Part shown: positions 9,660-22,259 of the stretch, in pieces
Numbering within the stretch: the stretch's first letter is position 1
Layout: every line of letters starts with the position of its first letter
NCBI GenBank assembly: GCA_037355855.1
Contig: CM074761.1
Span: 4,235,346 to 4,299,345, forward strand
Length of the DNA stretch: 64,000 bases
DNA from: Pseudo-nitzschia pungens
Lineage: Eukaryota; Bacillariophyta; Bacillariophyceae; Bacillariales; Bacillariaceae
Reading direction: 5' to 3'
Position numbers and translations under genes: made by a program
Notes under the pieces: model-generated
Told to the model about the DNA's origin: nothing
The model's database searches: none
Seen by the model: the letters and a program-made list of their open reading frames with translations, nothing else

Positions 9660-12159
9660 ATGGCCTCGGCATTCAATACGGGCAACCGCCAGCGAAACGA
9701 TGGGCAGTCTTCTCCTCCCAAAATGTTTCATGCTGTTGTCGATGCAGATTATGATGGACTAGCGAAACTATTTGCGGAGAACGCACGGGATACAGTGGTA
9801 TCCTACATCTCCATGAAATCAAGGTGGGCTAGACAGGATGAATCTATGGGGAAAGCAGGTACGTAATCGACTATCTTTCCAATCCTAAGGCAGAACTGCA
9901 ATCAGTTCATTGCAACGTTTCCCACTCACGAGATCTTCGGACTTCCAACACAATGACGTATGTTTGCATTGCGATCGCTCATCGCCGCTACCATCTCTGT
10001 CCTTGATCCTTTCTTTGTGTGCGAATGCAGAAGAAAAAACAGACGACTTCATGCAGCGCTCTCCCCAGCGATTGGCGAGATCTGTGTCGGATCCAAAAGA
10101 ACTAATAGTGGTTGATAGCTGGGATTATCTCATCTCCGAGACGAAGAACGAACACGAGACAGAACAAGCTAATAGATGTCGAACAACAGTTACAGCAGCC
10201 CAATCGAAGGACCTTTACAGATTGATCTGGGAGGCATCCTCCACTCTAGCAGATTCTCGCCCGCCATCAAATCTTTGCATATACGATCGATCTGGCGCGA
10301 CATCTCCACCCATGGGACAAGTAAACGACCCACCAATCTTCGATGGATCAGTTGCAAATGCCACTCCAGCACCGCATGGAGGAATTGGTGCGTCGGGAGG
10401 ATGTGGCACTATTTTGCATTTGGCGTGTGCAATGAATCGACCATTGATGGTGGCGTTCTTCCTCGTTATGGGAGCGGACGGAAGAGCCAGTCACACCGCG
10501 TTTCGTCGACTCATGGTCCACGAAGCTGCGTGCAATGGGTCGATCGATTGTTTGACGCTCTTGCTAGAGATGGGGAACAAATACGCAAAAGAAATAGAGG
10601 AACGAAAGGAATCTTGTTTAGTTAATAATAGCGATCTATGCGGCGTTCCCTTCCTACCCGATGAGATGGAAATATCTTCTCTGACGCCCCCTCCTCGGTT
10701 AGCTGCTCGAACCCCGAGTGCAATCCCCCTCGGCTTGAGGCATTTTGGACGGGCAACTCGTACAGTTGGTGGTGTCAACGAGAAAGACAAGGCCAGGCAT
10801 TCAGCCTTCATGCCAATTCTTCGTCAGTTCAAAAGCTTGGCAAAATCGGTCAGCGATGGAACCATATCAGAACTTCAAGCCGCACGATCTCTACTGAACC
10901 ATGCGTCCATTCTAGAGACAACTAGAGCTGCTTTGATAAGATCCTGTTCCTTCCGAAACGACACACTCTATGCGAGCCACTCCTTTTTGAGACCCTTTGG
11001 ATGCGCCGATGGTCATGGCAATACACCTCTTCACTGGGCCTCGTTTAAGAACGAAACCGAATGCGTTGCGTTGCTGTTGCGTTACAACGCTGATCCTAAT
11101 GCACGAGCTCATCCGTCAGGATGGACTCCTTTGCACGATGCTGCTTACAGCAACTCTCCGGCGTGCATTGAGCTCTTGACCAACAAGGGAGCACAAATCG
11201 ATGCGAAGGCAAATAGTGGGGCAACGCCATTGTGCTTTGCTGCGCAAGAGGATGCATCCGAGGCTGCGCAGCTTCTATTGGAGCGCGGAGCAGATTTGGC
11301 TTCGCGATGTGCCGGTCCACCACCGGACAGTGGAGCACAATATCATTACCAACTCCCCAACCACCCGCATTCTCGTTTCAGCGGCTACACACCGCTCCAT
11401 TACTGTGCACACTACAACGCACAGCGAGCATCCCAGGTGCTGCTGAGTCACTCAAAAGCAAAGATGGCAATGGAAGTTCCCGATCTTAGCGGACGACTGC
11501 CAATTCATGTAGCAGTAGCTCGTGGAAGCAGTGACGTTCTGAGAGCATTATTACACGCTGGTGCCCGGGTAGATATCCCCCCGAACGGGAGTCCGACAAG
11601 TGTTGCCAGGCCATCTCCACCAACGCCAATCAATTTTGGCCTTCTGCCATCGGCGACCAATCGTCAACAAGCAGTTGCGGCAGAACCTGGTTCTCCGTCT
11701 CGGTCGTCGTCGGCAACAAATACCTCGCCGGTCACGTCCCCTATCCTTAGATCCATGATTCCTTCGCAACCCATTCGTTCGTCGAAACCTTGGAATTGCT
11801 TGTCCCAACAAGCGATAGACGAGTGCAAGGAATTGATTCTCAAGTCCGAACAAAGTTGGAGTCCAGACCATCATTTGCTCTTTACTCCAAACGACCGAAA
11901 GGCAGTGATGGAATTACTACGGGTGGGGAAGCGACTTGAGCAAAATGGAACTGGTATTTTTATCGACCTGTGGCCGACAATCTTGGGGTTCTGTGGACGG
12001 GGATGGTTCGAAACCGATGAACGCAAGCTCGTTTTCGTCGAGAGTGATGACAGTGCTGATAGTTCGGGTGATAATGACGGAGCTGCAACAAATGAGGAAA
12101 ATGGCCAAATACAGCTCAATGGCAACAACTACCTTGCTCTGCCGAACTTAGAGGATTGA
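9660..12159 (+). CDS. Ankyrin-repeat protein, two exons
   Basis: Exon 1 9660-9858 and exon 2 10031-12159 with a 172-nt intron (GTACGT donor, GCAG acceptor); phase 1 is kept, giving 775 residues. Exon 1 ATG sits in ACCATGG. Residues ~390-565 hold at least four ankyrin repeats: GNTPLHWASFKNETECVALL, GWTPLHDAAYSNSPACIELL, GATPLCFAAQEDASEAAQLL, then after an insert GYTPLHYCAHYNAQRASQVL and GRLPIHVAVARGSSDVLRAL. A weaker one precedes them (GTILHLACAMNRPLMVAFFL). After the repeats comes a Ser/Pro-rich linker, a helical segment (KAVMELLRVGKRLEQN), an aromatic patch LWPTILGFCGRGWF and an acidic tail. Ankyrin stacks bind other proteins; no enzymatic domain is seen and the partner is unknown. The final patch might mark an adaptor box, which is speculative. 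Confidence 0.85.
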
Positions 12160-12291
12160 ATGAATATCATCGTAACAACTGTATAATACACAACGCTCTA
12201 GATTAAGACATGCCTGAAACGTAGCTAAACGTACTGTTATCAATATTTGATAAGACAGGAATAATGAAGTTTCACCACGTGTCCAGAGCAA

Positions 12292-15158
12292 TCAGTCGAC
12301 CCGTGATCTACTCGAAAGCAAGTTCTCTAGCTTCGGAACAAGGACATCTTCTATGACCTTATTTCTCCAACAATTGCAATAGCTCCCGTCTGCATTGTGA
12401 AAAACATTATCTTTGTGTAAATCGTCGACGAATTCGACATCATCTCCACACAAAAATCCAATCTCGCAACCAAACTTTGATCCAATAGAGCATTCTGCGG
12501 AACGTCTTTTTGTTTCGTGGGGTAGCACACTTCGAGCATGCACTAATGCACCCTGGGTCAATTCATTCATGAACCTCTGATTCTGTGATTCTTCTTTTTG
12601 ATACCGTCGTTCAATTATTCTGTTCAATTGCGGCATGGTATCGCCAGGTTGTAACTCGAAAGAATCATATGACTTGGTCATGGATTTTGTCACGGTAGAA
12701 TAATGAACGAAGTGAGACAAAACAAAAGATGGTCTATAAATTTGTTTCATTGCTCGCTCAAACCTTGATGGTTTTGGTGGGCGGATGAAATCGCTGGAAT
12801 GGAGGAGAAACGGAGAAAATCAACAAAAGGTTGTTTAGTTCAAAGTGGATTCCAGAGCTGGATGTCCCGAGCATTGATCGAGTACCAAGTCATGTTGGTG
12901 CTAGAACATACCAGTTGTGCACTTGCAGAAAAGTCTTATTTTTCATTGCACCGATGCATGGTTGTACTGGCATTGATTGTTTCCTCTTTGGGACACTTTC
13001 TGGGTCAATACATACAGATTGGTCTTCCAATTCTCTACAGAGACCAGTAACGAATCAAGATTGCCGTTGAGAAAAACGTGTCCACAACAAGAAAGCAAGA
13101 AATTATACATCTGCTGTACCAATACGATCAAAATCCTTACTCTGTGAATTCAATGCGAGGCTTTCCTCTACTCGATCGAAACTTCATGATAGATACGTTC
13201 GATTCGTCCATCTCATCCAACACGGGATGCCAGCTATATTCTCCATGTTCATCATGTTTCATTGGGACCTAAAGGAATGAACGATAGTTGAAATCAGAAT
13301 GGAATTATATGGGACTATAGTTTGGCAATCGGGAGATTGGAACTTACCATGTACTCATCAACATCGATGAATGTCATCCATTCGCTTAGTTCTCCGTATC
13401 GATTTCGACAGGAACTTTCAGCTGCGTATTGTGAAGAACGTTCGCCTGGATTGTTGTGGGCTGGTCGGTTCTGTATACAAGCGATATAAACCGGATTAAT
13501 AAAAGTCAATGGTGTCAGTATGATTCAACCCAGTTGTTGATCGTTCTTCAAGGAGCATCAGTTCTGATGGAATTGCCATAATCACAAAAAAATAGATCAC
13601 TTACATTGTTGCAAATTTTACAGGGCCAAGCGTGGTACGTAACACGATCTTGTTCAAACGACTTCACAACGTCGTGTACATCCGTAATATTTCCTGTACC
13701 TGTGTTGTCGTAAATATAGATATGATCGATGCCCACCATCAAATGGAATTGAATCCACTCTTCCAAGCGTTTCACAATATCGGAAACACGAAGGCGGTTA
13801 CCTCGGCGTTGGTAAGATGCTGAAGTCCACGTGCAAGCCACAAGACGGTATGGTTTTTTAGTCTCAAGGAGTGAGAGTTGGTGATCCTGATCCTGACGAT
13901 GTTGAATTGGTGGTGGTAATGAAATCTCTGCACGACGACAAACTGGTAGATTCTCCCACCGACCAGCGTCATCCATCGAAGGAATGACATTGTTGTTACC
14001 AAAGACGTTCTGCAGGTATGGGCTCTCCCTCAATTTGTCTCCTTTAGCGCCAATTTTATCGAATAAAAGGCCGTAATTACTCCGCACTGGAGTCCGTATA
14101 GGAATCAAATCAACGTAGAGAGCAGGTGTATGTTGATCGACGGGTGATAGACTTGACAACTCGTTTGTTGACCACGGCGATAGTAAATGTTGAAATTCAT
14201 CCGGAACTGGACAAGTAAAAATCAACTGGCTCAGCCAGAAAGTTTTGGAGTCTTTGCTTCCAGATGGATCAAACATGGTCTTCACCTTCTTTCTCCAATT
14301 TACGTATTCGTAGTCGAAGTGGAAAATAGAAAGCGTCGTTCTCGATGTGTCACCGTGATGAAATCGGCACTGAAACCTTGTATTGTTGTGGGTTGCTTCT
14401 TGAAAAGAAGAGGCTAATCGATATGTTGCGTTGAACTCCCCACTATATTCACCACTTTTGTCCTTCCTCGATTGATCATCCACCACTACAGGAATTCCTT
14501 GAAAAAGCGCAACTTGAGGTGTCCACAGATTCATTTTTCCCTTATTGTGAACTCCAGTATCACATTTACGTCGATTTTGCGCCACAATATGTAGTGATTT
14601 TGTATTTACGGAAGGAAAATAGTCATGAATCCATGGTAGCCAACCATCACCGACTGGGAAGTCGTCAATGGGGAAGTTTTGCATTAGAGTCGAGCAATTG
14701 TTTGCATTCGGAAAGGTGACCGATCTAAGTCGCGCTTCCGCGGTGTTCCGTTTGAATAGATTATCATTGTCACTAACATCTGTTATCGTTTCCGGTGGCT
14801 CCAAGTAAGCTGTGAGAACGGGACTTTTCTTGACGTACTTGTAGTTAGGTATAGACACTGCATCAGGATGTCGTTTCGTCCCATTTACATTAGTAACGTT
14901 TTGTGCCAGATTGTTGACAGGAGGTTTCAGAGCTGATGTCTGTCGAAAACCATCCAACTTCTTTTCAATCGACCCTTTTGATTGTCTTGGAATATCAATA
15001 ACAGCGATCTTAAACTGCATATAAACCAGTTGGATGAATATTGTCGCGATGACAGAGAACAACAAGTATCGAAGATGCACATATCTGAGCGTTTTTCTTC
15101 TTTTCCCGTCCACAGTTGTAGCACCTTTGGTAAGAAATACCCCCGCCTCTTCATTCAT
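12292..15158 (-). CDS. GT92/DUF23-like glycosyltransferase, five exons, type II membrane protein
   Basis: Exons 15158-13605, 13470-13348, 13268-13141, 13034-12912 and 12793-12292; introns 134, 79, 106 and 118 nt with GTAAGT, GTAAGT, GTAAGG and GTATGT donors. All phases close, giving 809 residues from ATG at 15158. The N-terminus is a short cytosolic tail and one TM ([20 protein letters not shown]), the usual Golgi type II layout. The catalytic half starts at [15 protein letters not shown] and [20 protein letters not shown], then [18 protein letters not shown] and FIDVDEYM, where D554 and D556 form the DxD-like metal site. It continues as [27 protein letters not shown] and [20 protein letters not shown]. 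This is the GT92 pattern. The donor sugar and acceptor are not determined; a role in Golgi glycan or wall polysaccharide synthesis is inferred. Confidence 0.88.
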
Positions 15159-16219
15159 TATATTTTACGATGGAAACAATGTCTTAGATGATACGATTGA
15201 AGACTGAAATGATGCATACATGAAGACAAACTCTATCGGCGGGAGGACCGAGAGAGGAAGGTGGACGTCATTGAGACGAAAAAATAATGGTCGGGTGTCG
15301 GTGGTTATCAGGCAATATTGGTCGAAGATCTGTGGTATGTTTCCGGTTTCAGTTCGCATACGATGCCGTGACCAAAACACGGGAGCCATTTTAACACATC
15401 AAGGGGGATTGATTCATTTTGATTATGTCAACGGTAGATTTGGTATGCGTTTCACCAGTTGGGCATACATCATTTCGCTGTTAAATGTTTGAAAATAATT
15501 ATGCTCAAAAATACCCGAAGACAAATTTATAGAATACTCGTACCGGTACGTAAACCTTACTCGTGTTTCTTTTGGAGATTGTTAGTCCTGAACATACTAG
15601 TAAACTTACTACCAACTCGTACTAGGTCATCCAAATATCAAAACGAGTAGTGACAAATGCGGCTCTTAGGCCTAGTACTACTACGTCATGCAACGTGACA
15701 GACAAAACGTATTGATAAGCTTTGCTGTAGGAGAATCAATAAAGGATGAATATGGTAGGTAGAGTTCAGCTTTGATTCGAAACCAACACTACGGCTGAAC
15801 TTGGAAGACTGTGGTGTAGCCCCGTCGCAAAAACCGACGTGCTGCATTCTTCTGCATGTAACCTTACCAGGAATATCGTTCATATTAGTTCATACATACC
15901 GTATGCATACGAGCACGAGTAATGTATTATGTACTTCGTATTCGTTTACTGCTGACAGCGTTTCACGCGCCATTTATTTTACTCATTCATGATCAGGAAT
16001 AATGATGTACGGTAAAATCTTACTACGGTATGATGTTGTAAAAGAAGAACGAGAAGCACGAGCACTTCGTGCTACTTTTTTGTTGGAGCATCAACAGCAA
16101 CTTTCAACCTCCATCCACATTTACGGTAACCCATGCGAGTACATTTTTTCTTGCACACTCTGAAAATCAGAAGCACAACATAGAATCATCCAAGGTGAAT
16201 TCGAACGACAAACACCATC
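15159..16219. other. Divergent intergenic region between GT92 and IMP2-like genes
   Basis: Shared 5' region for two divergent genes. Contains an AAACCTTACTCG variant near 15553, several CGTAC and TACTCG words, and no supported gene. Confidence 0.5.
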
Positions 16220-16903
16220 ATGATAAAGTTTTCTCAACGGTTGAAGACTTACACAATGCCTTCAGGTTTTGCTTCGATCGGAACCATGATGGCGGTTTTC
16301 CCCATTGCAGTATGGGCGCATGATAGTCTCTTCTCTCTTTGCCGGGTTCGGGGGTCTTCAATGGAACCAACACTTTTCAATGGGGATATTGTAGTTGTTC
16401 GCAAGTCGGATGGTTTTTGGCAGCGTTGGACGCGGTCGATTGGGAATGCGACGATAGAACGAAACGAAGGAAGTGATATGGCAGAAGACAACAATCAATG
16501 GGCCATCGAACGCGAACGTGTGTTGGCATTTGAGAGAGAACATTGCAACTCGAATGGAGCAATTGGATTGCTAAGAAAACCTGCCACACCGATCACCGGT
16601 GACATTGTAGTGTTTAAAGACCCCGAGAAATATCCCGATCGATGGAACATAAAGCGCGTTGTTGCACTTGGTGGACAAATGATGCGTTCGTCGTATGTCC
16701 CACCTTATTGCATGTGGGTAGAGGGTGATAATCTTTCAAATTCTATAGACAGTCGAAGCAAATCTCATGGTCCCGTGAGCAAAAAATTACTTGTGGGCAT
16801 TGCAGAGTATAGACTCTGGCCCCCTTGGAGAGTCGGGAAACTCAAGAATAGTAAGAGCAGCAACAACACACCACCTTCGCGCGATGAAGGGCACGACGAC
16901 TAG
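16220..16903 (+). CDS. IMP2: Mitochondrial inner membrane protease subunit 2-like signal peptidase
   Basis: 227 residues, single exon. S26/type I signal peptidase family: one hydrophobic segment (residues ~19-34), then RVRGSSMEPTLFNGDIVVV, where Ser47 before Met48 is the nucleophile, and later GDIVVFKDP and WNIKRVVALGG, where Lys145 is the general base. The box near WVEGDNLSNSIDSRSKSHGP is the conserved C-terminal substrate-pocket region. The NS/DSR form of that box and the short N-terminus fit the IMP subunits of mitochondria, which trim intermembrane-space sorting signals, better than ER or thylakoid peptidases. A ~50-residue insert (68-118) between boxes B and D is unusual for Imp2 and could be lineage specific. 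Assignment of subunit 2 rather than 1 is moderately sure. Confidence 0.8.
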   Translation: MIKFSQRLKTYTMPSGFASIGTMMAVFPIAVWAHDSLFSLCRVRGSSMEPTLFNGDIVVVRKSDGFWQRWTRSIGNATIERNEGSDMAEDNNQWAIERERVLAFEREHCNSNGAIGLLRKPATPITGDIVVFKDPEKYPDRWNIKRVVALGGQMMRSSYVPPYCMWVEGDNLSNSIDSRSKSHGPVSKKLLVGIAEYRLWPPWRVGKLKNSKSSNNTPPSRDEGHDD

Positions 16904-18095
16904 TCAACATGACGGGAAAGGCCTCAGCCAAGTCCAAGTGGTGATCATAATAGCCAGTAAAACGGGTCACATAGTTTTTGGAAGCCCTGGTGCACATATG
17001 ATTTCAATACGACGATCCTGCATGGACATTAGCAGAGGAAATTATTCTCATCACTTTGTGCTGTCATCGCGACGGACGATCACAGGGGTCGACCCGGGTT
17101 CGATGTCAGCTTCGGGGTTCTTTTTCCGTGACGATATCAGCGATAATATCATCCTTACTTCGAAATTTGAAATGGCGTCGTTCCAAGAGTTCGAGCATTT
17201 TGTTATGATCTTTCCTACATACTCAATACTTTATCACTTTTTCATGAAAGCAACAATATCGTACTGTAGGAGGCTGTGGTTGGTGGTATTTTTTGACAGA
17301 GTAACTTACTGGTAATATTCTTTGGCTCGTGATTGGGTAGGAAAAGAAAATTAATTAATAGAAGCAACAAGATGTGATAAGATCTCACGTGTGACATAAT
17401 ATGACACAATAACCCACCGAGCGAGGTTTCACAGCGAAGAATTGTTCATGTCACAGTCTTACTTCTATTTACTGTAATTACTAGTATTTCGTTGCGCATC
17501 TGGCAAGGGTCTTTCAACAGAGCTCATTGGCATTTGGCATATGGTACGTACTCGTACGTATCAGTACAATAGGTATCATGCGTACGAACCTTGAATAATT
17601 TTTTTTTATCCTTCGCATTACAACATGGCCGCCGTCGTTGTGGCCAGGAGGGTTATCCTGATTCGTCCATCTGTTCGCATTATGTATACATTCCACTACT
17701 ATTATTATGCTCTCTTGCGTCAGGCATCTCATTTATTTGACATCTGGTTCGAAAAACGGGAAGCGAAAGAACAAAGAATTTCGATTGAGCAGATGAACGG
17801 ATTCAGAGAGTAATCCAGAGAACGACAAGTCTTTCCGCATTGTCAATTGATGTCGATGTTCTGCTTCGATTTGAAACCTTTTATCCAGAATCCCAAAGTC
17901 GATGGTTCATTCGAAGAAGAAGAGGAGGAATACATTCACTGTCTCTTCCGACATAAAGTAATCTTATCCATTCACCAAATCGATAAGGGTATCACAAACC
18001 ATCATCTTCATTACTAATCGACACAAATAACAAGTGTGTCCTACTATTTTCCTGCAATTCAGCGTTAGAGTACTTCAACGACGGACTTCGCAACG
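16904..18095. other. Intergenic region upstream of AlgH-like gene
   Basis: About 1.2 kb with no supported gene; a few CGTACTCGTACG words near 17550 and a poly-T run near 17605. An apparent frame overlapping the end of the IMP2 gene (16791-17315) has no coding features. Confidence 0.5.
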
Positions 18096-19435
18096 ATGAC
18101 ACTACTTTTTCGAGCAATCGTCGCTTTAGCGATTTTCTCTGCAGAAATTTCTTCCGTCCTCGGATTCGTACCTCCGAAAGCACAAATACACAGGGGTACT
18201 GCATTGCGAATTAAGAACTCCGATCGAGCTCGAACAGAACGCCTGTTAGAAGAATCCATGGGGGATGACTGGCGTCTATTCCGTGCCAAGTTGGTAGCTC
18301 AGGAAAAGGCACACAAAGCACCCGAAAAGAGCAAACCGCAAACGGCAGCACAGCCACCTTCGCATTCCACCGATCCGGAGAATGAAGATTCGTCCTCGTC
18401 ACCGTCGGCAACATCTTCCAAACACCACGACGAACTTGAAAAGCAAGGGCAACTCGGCGAGTTGTTCGGTGCAGCAATTTCTTCAATTTTCAAATCTGGA
18501 AATCACAAGGAAGCAACGAAGGCGTCGAATGAGAATATTTACAGAGGTGATTCTATTGGTCGTGGGATTTCCCAATCCGATCTCACATGCCAAGACCCAT
18601 TCTTGTCTGCGGATGAACTTCCTATTCACATCAAGCCAAAATATTACACCCCCGTTGACAAGCATCGGTGGGCACATGAAATCGATCATATTGAACCAGG
18701 CTGCGTCTTGATTGCTAACGAAAAACTTGGAGGAGTGTTTTGTCAAACAGTCGTCTTGGTTGTAGACCACCATGAAAAGACCGGAACGACTGGGGTTGTC
18801 ATCAATCGGTACGTAAAGGAATGTCGAATCGTGTTTAATTCCCGAACGATATTGCGGAAGACGTGGTTGTCTGTTTCCTTAGTTGACGCTTAAGCTGACC
18901 AGGGCATTTTATTGCTCTTTCTGTCCACTCATCTCCTAAAAAATACAGTCCACTCGACGGAAATCTTCTGAAAATTGCTTCCGAACAGCAAACAAACCTC
19001 GACCTTTCGCTCAAGCTCGCATTTACTTCATCTCCCGTCACATACGGCGGTCCCGTTTTGACAGAAGAATTCGCCGTCCTTCATGGTTTTGGTCACGTCG
19101 AAGGTTCCAAGAAGTTGGCTCCAGGTGTATACATTGGTGGGTCGGAAGAACTGATGTCCGAAGTAAGAATATCTCGATTCGATCCACGAAACGCTCTTTT
19201 CATCAAGGGGCATGCCGCATGGGTATCGGGGCAACTGGAACGAGAAATCCAAAAGGGTGTTTGGTACATCGCGTCCACTTCCTCCGACTTTTTGTTGCGC
19301 TACGCAGGCGCTCCCGTCACCGAAGAAGATGATGAAACAGATCTATGGGCAGACATTTTGACTTGCATGGGAGAAAATTACGCAGAAATTGCCAGAAAGC
19401 ACGGCGGACGTGGAGATCGACGAATGATGCCTTAA
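18096..19435 (+). CDS. Plastid-targeted AlgH/UPF0301 (DUF179) protein
   Basis: Exons 18096-18808 and 18949-19435 (140-nt intron, GTACGT donor, ACAG acceptor); the join rebuilds GVVINR-PLDGNLL exactly in phase, for 399 residues. The first 25 residues are a signal peptide ([19 protein letters not shown]) ending at GFVPPK, an ASAF-type plastid junction. A ~110-residue Ser/Pro/His/Glu-rich spacer follows. The AlgH fold occupies ~residues 190-399: [73 protein letters not shown] and GVWYIASTS, all hallmark strands of the family. Bacterial members are linked to gene regulation but have no proven reaction; plant and algal plastids carry copies too. Stromal location is inferred from the leader. Confidence 0.9.
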
Positions 19436-21032
19436 TATTATCGGAGAGTTGAACCAAAATTGCTTTTCAGATACAAGCGAAATAGAATCTATCTGCATCA
19501 TGGTCCAGGAGGGGTGTTCACCCTTTGTTTTCGGAGACCAGCGCCAAAGAAACCAAACAACTTGAGAAAAACGACACCATTGTATTATATCGAATACCAC
19601 CATGAAAAAATTCTCAGAATGAATTAGAGACATCAGATTAGCAAAGCGTACCACTAAAACATTGTTTAGTATAGGGATTATATTATTTGCGACAATCAAT
19701 GCTTGAGAACGGCATTGACCTTCCAGAGCATATCAGTCATGCAATTCAGTCATTCGACCTGACTTTTGAGATTGAAATGGTGGATAAGATTGCTTTCTCG
19801 TTTCGACGAAGTGACACGGAGTATCAATAAAAGACTTCGTGACAATAAAAAGAGAAAATGTCAGCCGAGGGGTAAAATTGGGGCTGGAATCCTCCCTCGC
19901 TTCGCTTCTGCTGGTTCGTCATCAGATGCCCAATACGGTCGGGCCTACCATCCGTACAGTATCACGAAACAGTTGCAAGGATACGAAACGAAGGCATGCA
20001 CCCATGATCATTATTTTTTCCGGCATGGTTGCTATGCACTACTGGACAAACTCTGCGCAATCATTCACACGGTACCGTAGTGAACAATAATCATTCGTTG
20101 TTTGCTATTTTTGGTGAGTGGTAATGCGATGGAAGCTGTGGGTGCCATCATTTGTTGCACTAATCCTCCTCCTCCTCGTCATCACTAATTGCAGCACCAT
20201 TAGTACTAGTACTAAATGCCATATCTGCACTTCATTCTTTAAATTCTTTCCCACTTCCCTCACAGGTATATTGGTTCACATCTTTCAAACTAGTAAATTC
20301 ATGGATTCATTCCTGAAGCCGTGGACGTCAACTAAGACTATTGTTCCCATTTTGAAAAGGAGCCACAAGAGGGCTAAAAATTCAAACCTAGTCATACATT
20401 TATTATGACGACTAGTATGTGCCATATGATGCAAATGCTTATACTAGTCGTGAAGTTTCCTTTGCTTGGAAGTTATTGTTGTCAGGAAGAATTGGTAGTT
20501 CAATTACTTCAGGGGATAGCTACTGCTAGTAATACTACTTGTATCGGTACTACTAGTAGTTATTGGCGAAGTAGAAGTAACTGCAATGTGTTCTGTACTA
20601 CTTACGGCAAAAAACGTACAAGAACGTACTGCTTGTACTTCATTCTTCGTAGTATATTACGCCCTGATACATACATACGTATCGATCAAACGTACTATCC
20701 GTGGGGAACGGAAAAGGAATGAATGAATCGCCCCGTGACTCGCGGGAAGGCGGACTTGGAACGCCGGGCGGGCGAAAAAAGGAACCGTTGCTGTGACGAA
20801 AGATGTAGCAATTATTCGGTTTGAAAATACGACGAAAGTGTTGTTTCAACAAGGGTTTCTGGAACTTGCCCTGGTACAGCAATACGTAATCACAATATGC
20901 GATCCTTGGTAGAGCCATCTTTGTCAATTGTACTTCTCCGTGCCGTCGATATCTCTCAAAAGCAAAACCGTCACGAACACCCACCGCATTGAATCTTTAC
21001 CACAAGAGTTTGCTTCTCGATATCATTCAAAA
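19436..21032. other. Intergenic region with CTAGTAGT-rich block
   Basis: 1.6 kb without a supported gene. From about 20190 to 20600 it is dense in TACTAGTACTA and ACTACTAGTAGTTA words, palindromic around CTAG. The last ~250 bases before the next ATG are GC-richer and may be a leader. Confidence 0.5.
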
Positions 21033-22259
21033 ATGGAAACAACCACCCTTGCCTGTGAAAAATCACCGGAGGTGGTGAAACAGCTGGAAACATCTACTGT
21101 TCTTCGAGAGCGACCGAAGACTATGCTGACCCCCGAGACGAAAAGATCGAAGACGACACTCAATTTTCCCTCCAGTGGGGTATTGACTCCTAAGGGGAAA
21201 ATGGCGGCTGCGGTACCCGCTCCTTCTCGTCCAAAAGTGAATTACCCCACAACCATTCCAGTCCCGTCGCGACGTTTAATTGAGTCACTCTACAATGCTG
21301 CAATTGTAGAAGAAGAAGAAGACGAACCCAATGATCAACCTATTGTAAACAAATCTCACGAAGATTATCAGTACAACAATCAGAAGTACTTAAAGCCTGC
21401 TGGTATACTTTCATTCGAAGAAATATTGTTACCTGCCGTTGCTTTAGAAGAAGAGAAAGCTCTGAAACAAGTTCAAGCCAAAGTGCAACGCGATGCTCCG
21501 GAATATAAATTTGTGTTCGAAAACTGTCGAAGACTGGTCCGTAAAAGTGTTCGTGATGCAATCGTTGACGTGCAGACTGCTCGTGTGGCACGAACTCAGC
21601 GTCAACGAGAAAGACGATTAGAACAAGCACTGGAAACGAAACGATTGCGGGAAAATCGTCGTCGGGTGCGTTTGGAAGAAAAAGAACGCTGGGCACGCGA
21701 GCAGGCTCTTAAGCAGGAAAATGAACGAGCGGAGAAGAAACGACAGCTTGCGCGAGAATATCCCAGGAACCAAGAACTGTGGAAGGAGATTGTATTTCTT
21801 ACTTCGTCATTGGCACAATTAGAGAGAGAACAGCGAATATGGGTCCAGATTGAGAAGGATATTTTACGAGCAAAAAAGAACGATGTCAAGAAAGAACGCG
21901 AATCGGTTGAAGATGGATCCTCGTCGTCCTCGTCGTCGTCTGATGCCGTTGTAGTCAAAGCTAAAAAAAATCCAATCCAAGTCGAAACCGAGGAGAAAGT
22001 AAAAGATATTGTATTGGCTTCGAGTCGAATCCAGAGGGGACTTGAAATGGTTCTCGAGCTCCTCGACGAATCGGAAACAGTGAGAAAGAATCTTTATGAC
22101 AAATATCGAAAGAATCACGCTTTCCATGGATACCAAGGAATGGACGATCCAAAAGGAATTGTTCGTTTCTTGAGTCAACAAAGCCAAGATGATGATGTCC
22201 CTGACAACCCTAAAGACGTATTTCGTTTTTTAAGTCAGAGCCAAGATGATTTTCCGTAG
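21033..22259 (+). CDS. Basic coiled-coil protein of unknown function with C-terminal duplicated motif
   Basis: 408 residues from the first in-frame ATG (21033, context AAAATGG); the frame is open slightly further up but without ATG. The N-terminal ~110 residues are Pro/Ser/Thr-rich and disordered. Residues ~150-310 are long Arg/Glu/Lys helices (RQRERRLEQALETKRLRENR and onward), predicted coiled coil. An acidic/Ser run (DGSSSSSSSSDAVV) and one more helix follow. The last 40 residues hold a tandem motif: DPKGIVRFLSQQSQDD and NPKDVFRFLSQSQDDFP. No catalytic motif or membrane segment is present. The terminal pair looks like two copies of a short linear binding motif; the partner is unknown. A scaffold or cytoskeletal role is possible but unproven. 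Confidence 0.7.
   Translation: METTTLACEKSPEVVKQLETSTVLRERPKTMLTPETKRSKTTLNFPSSGVLTPKGKMAAAVPAPSRPKVNYPTTIPVPSRRLIESLYNAAIVEEEEDEPNDQPIVNKSHEDYQYNNQKYLKPAGILSFEEILLPAVALEEEKALKQVQAKVQRDAPEYKFVFENCRRLVRKSVRDAIVDVQTARVARTQRQRERRLEQALETKRLRENRRRVRLEEKERWAREQALKQENERAEKKRQLAREYPRNQELWKEIVFLTSSLAQLEREQRIWVQIEKDILRAKKNDVKKERESVEDGSSSSSSSSDAVVVKAKKNPIQVETEEKVKDIVLASSRIQRGLEMVLELLDESETVRKNLYDKYRKNHAFHGYQGMDDPKGIVRFLSQQSQDDDVPDNPKDVFRFLSQSQDDFP

Noticed and set aside
16791..17315. 174-codon plus frame after the IMP2-like gene
   Set aside because: Starts inside IMP2 in another frame and shows no coding pattern beyond it.
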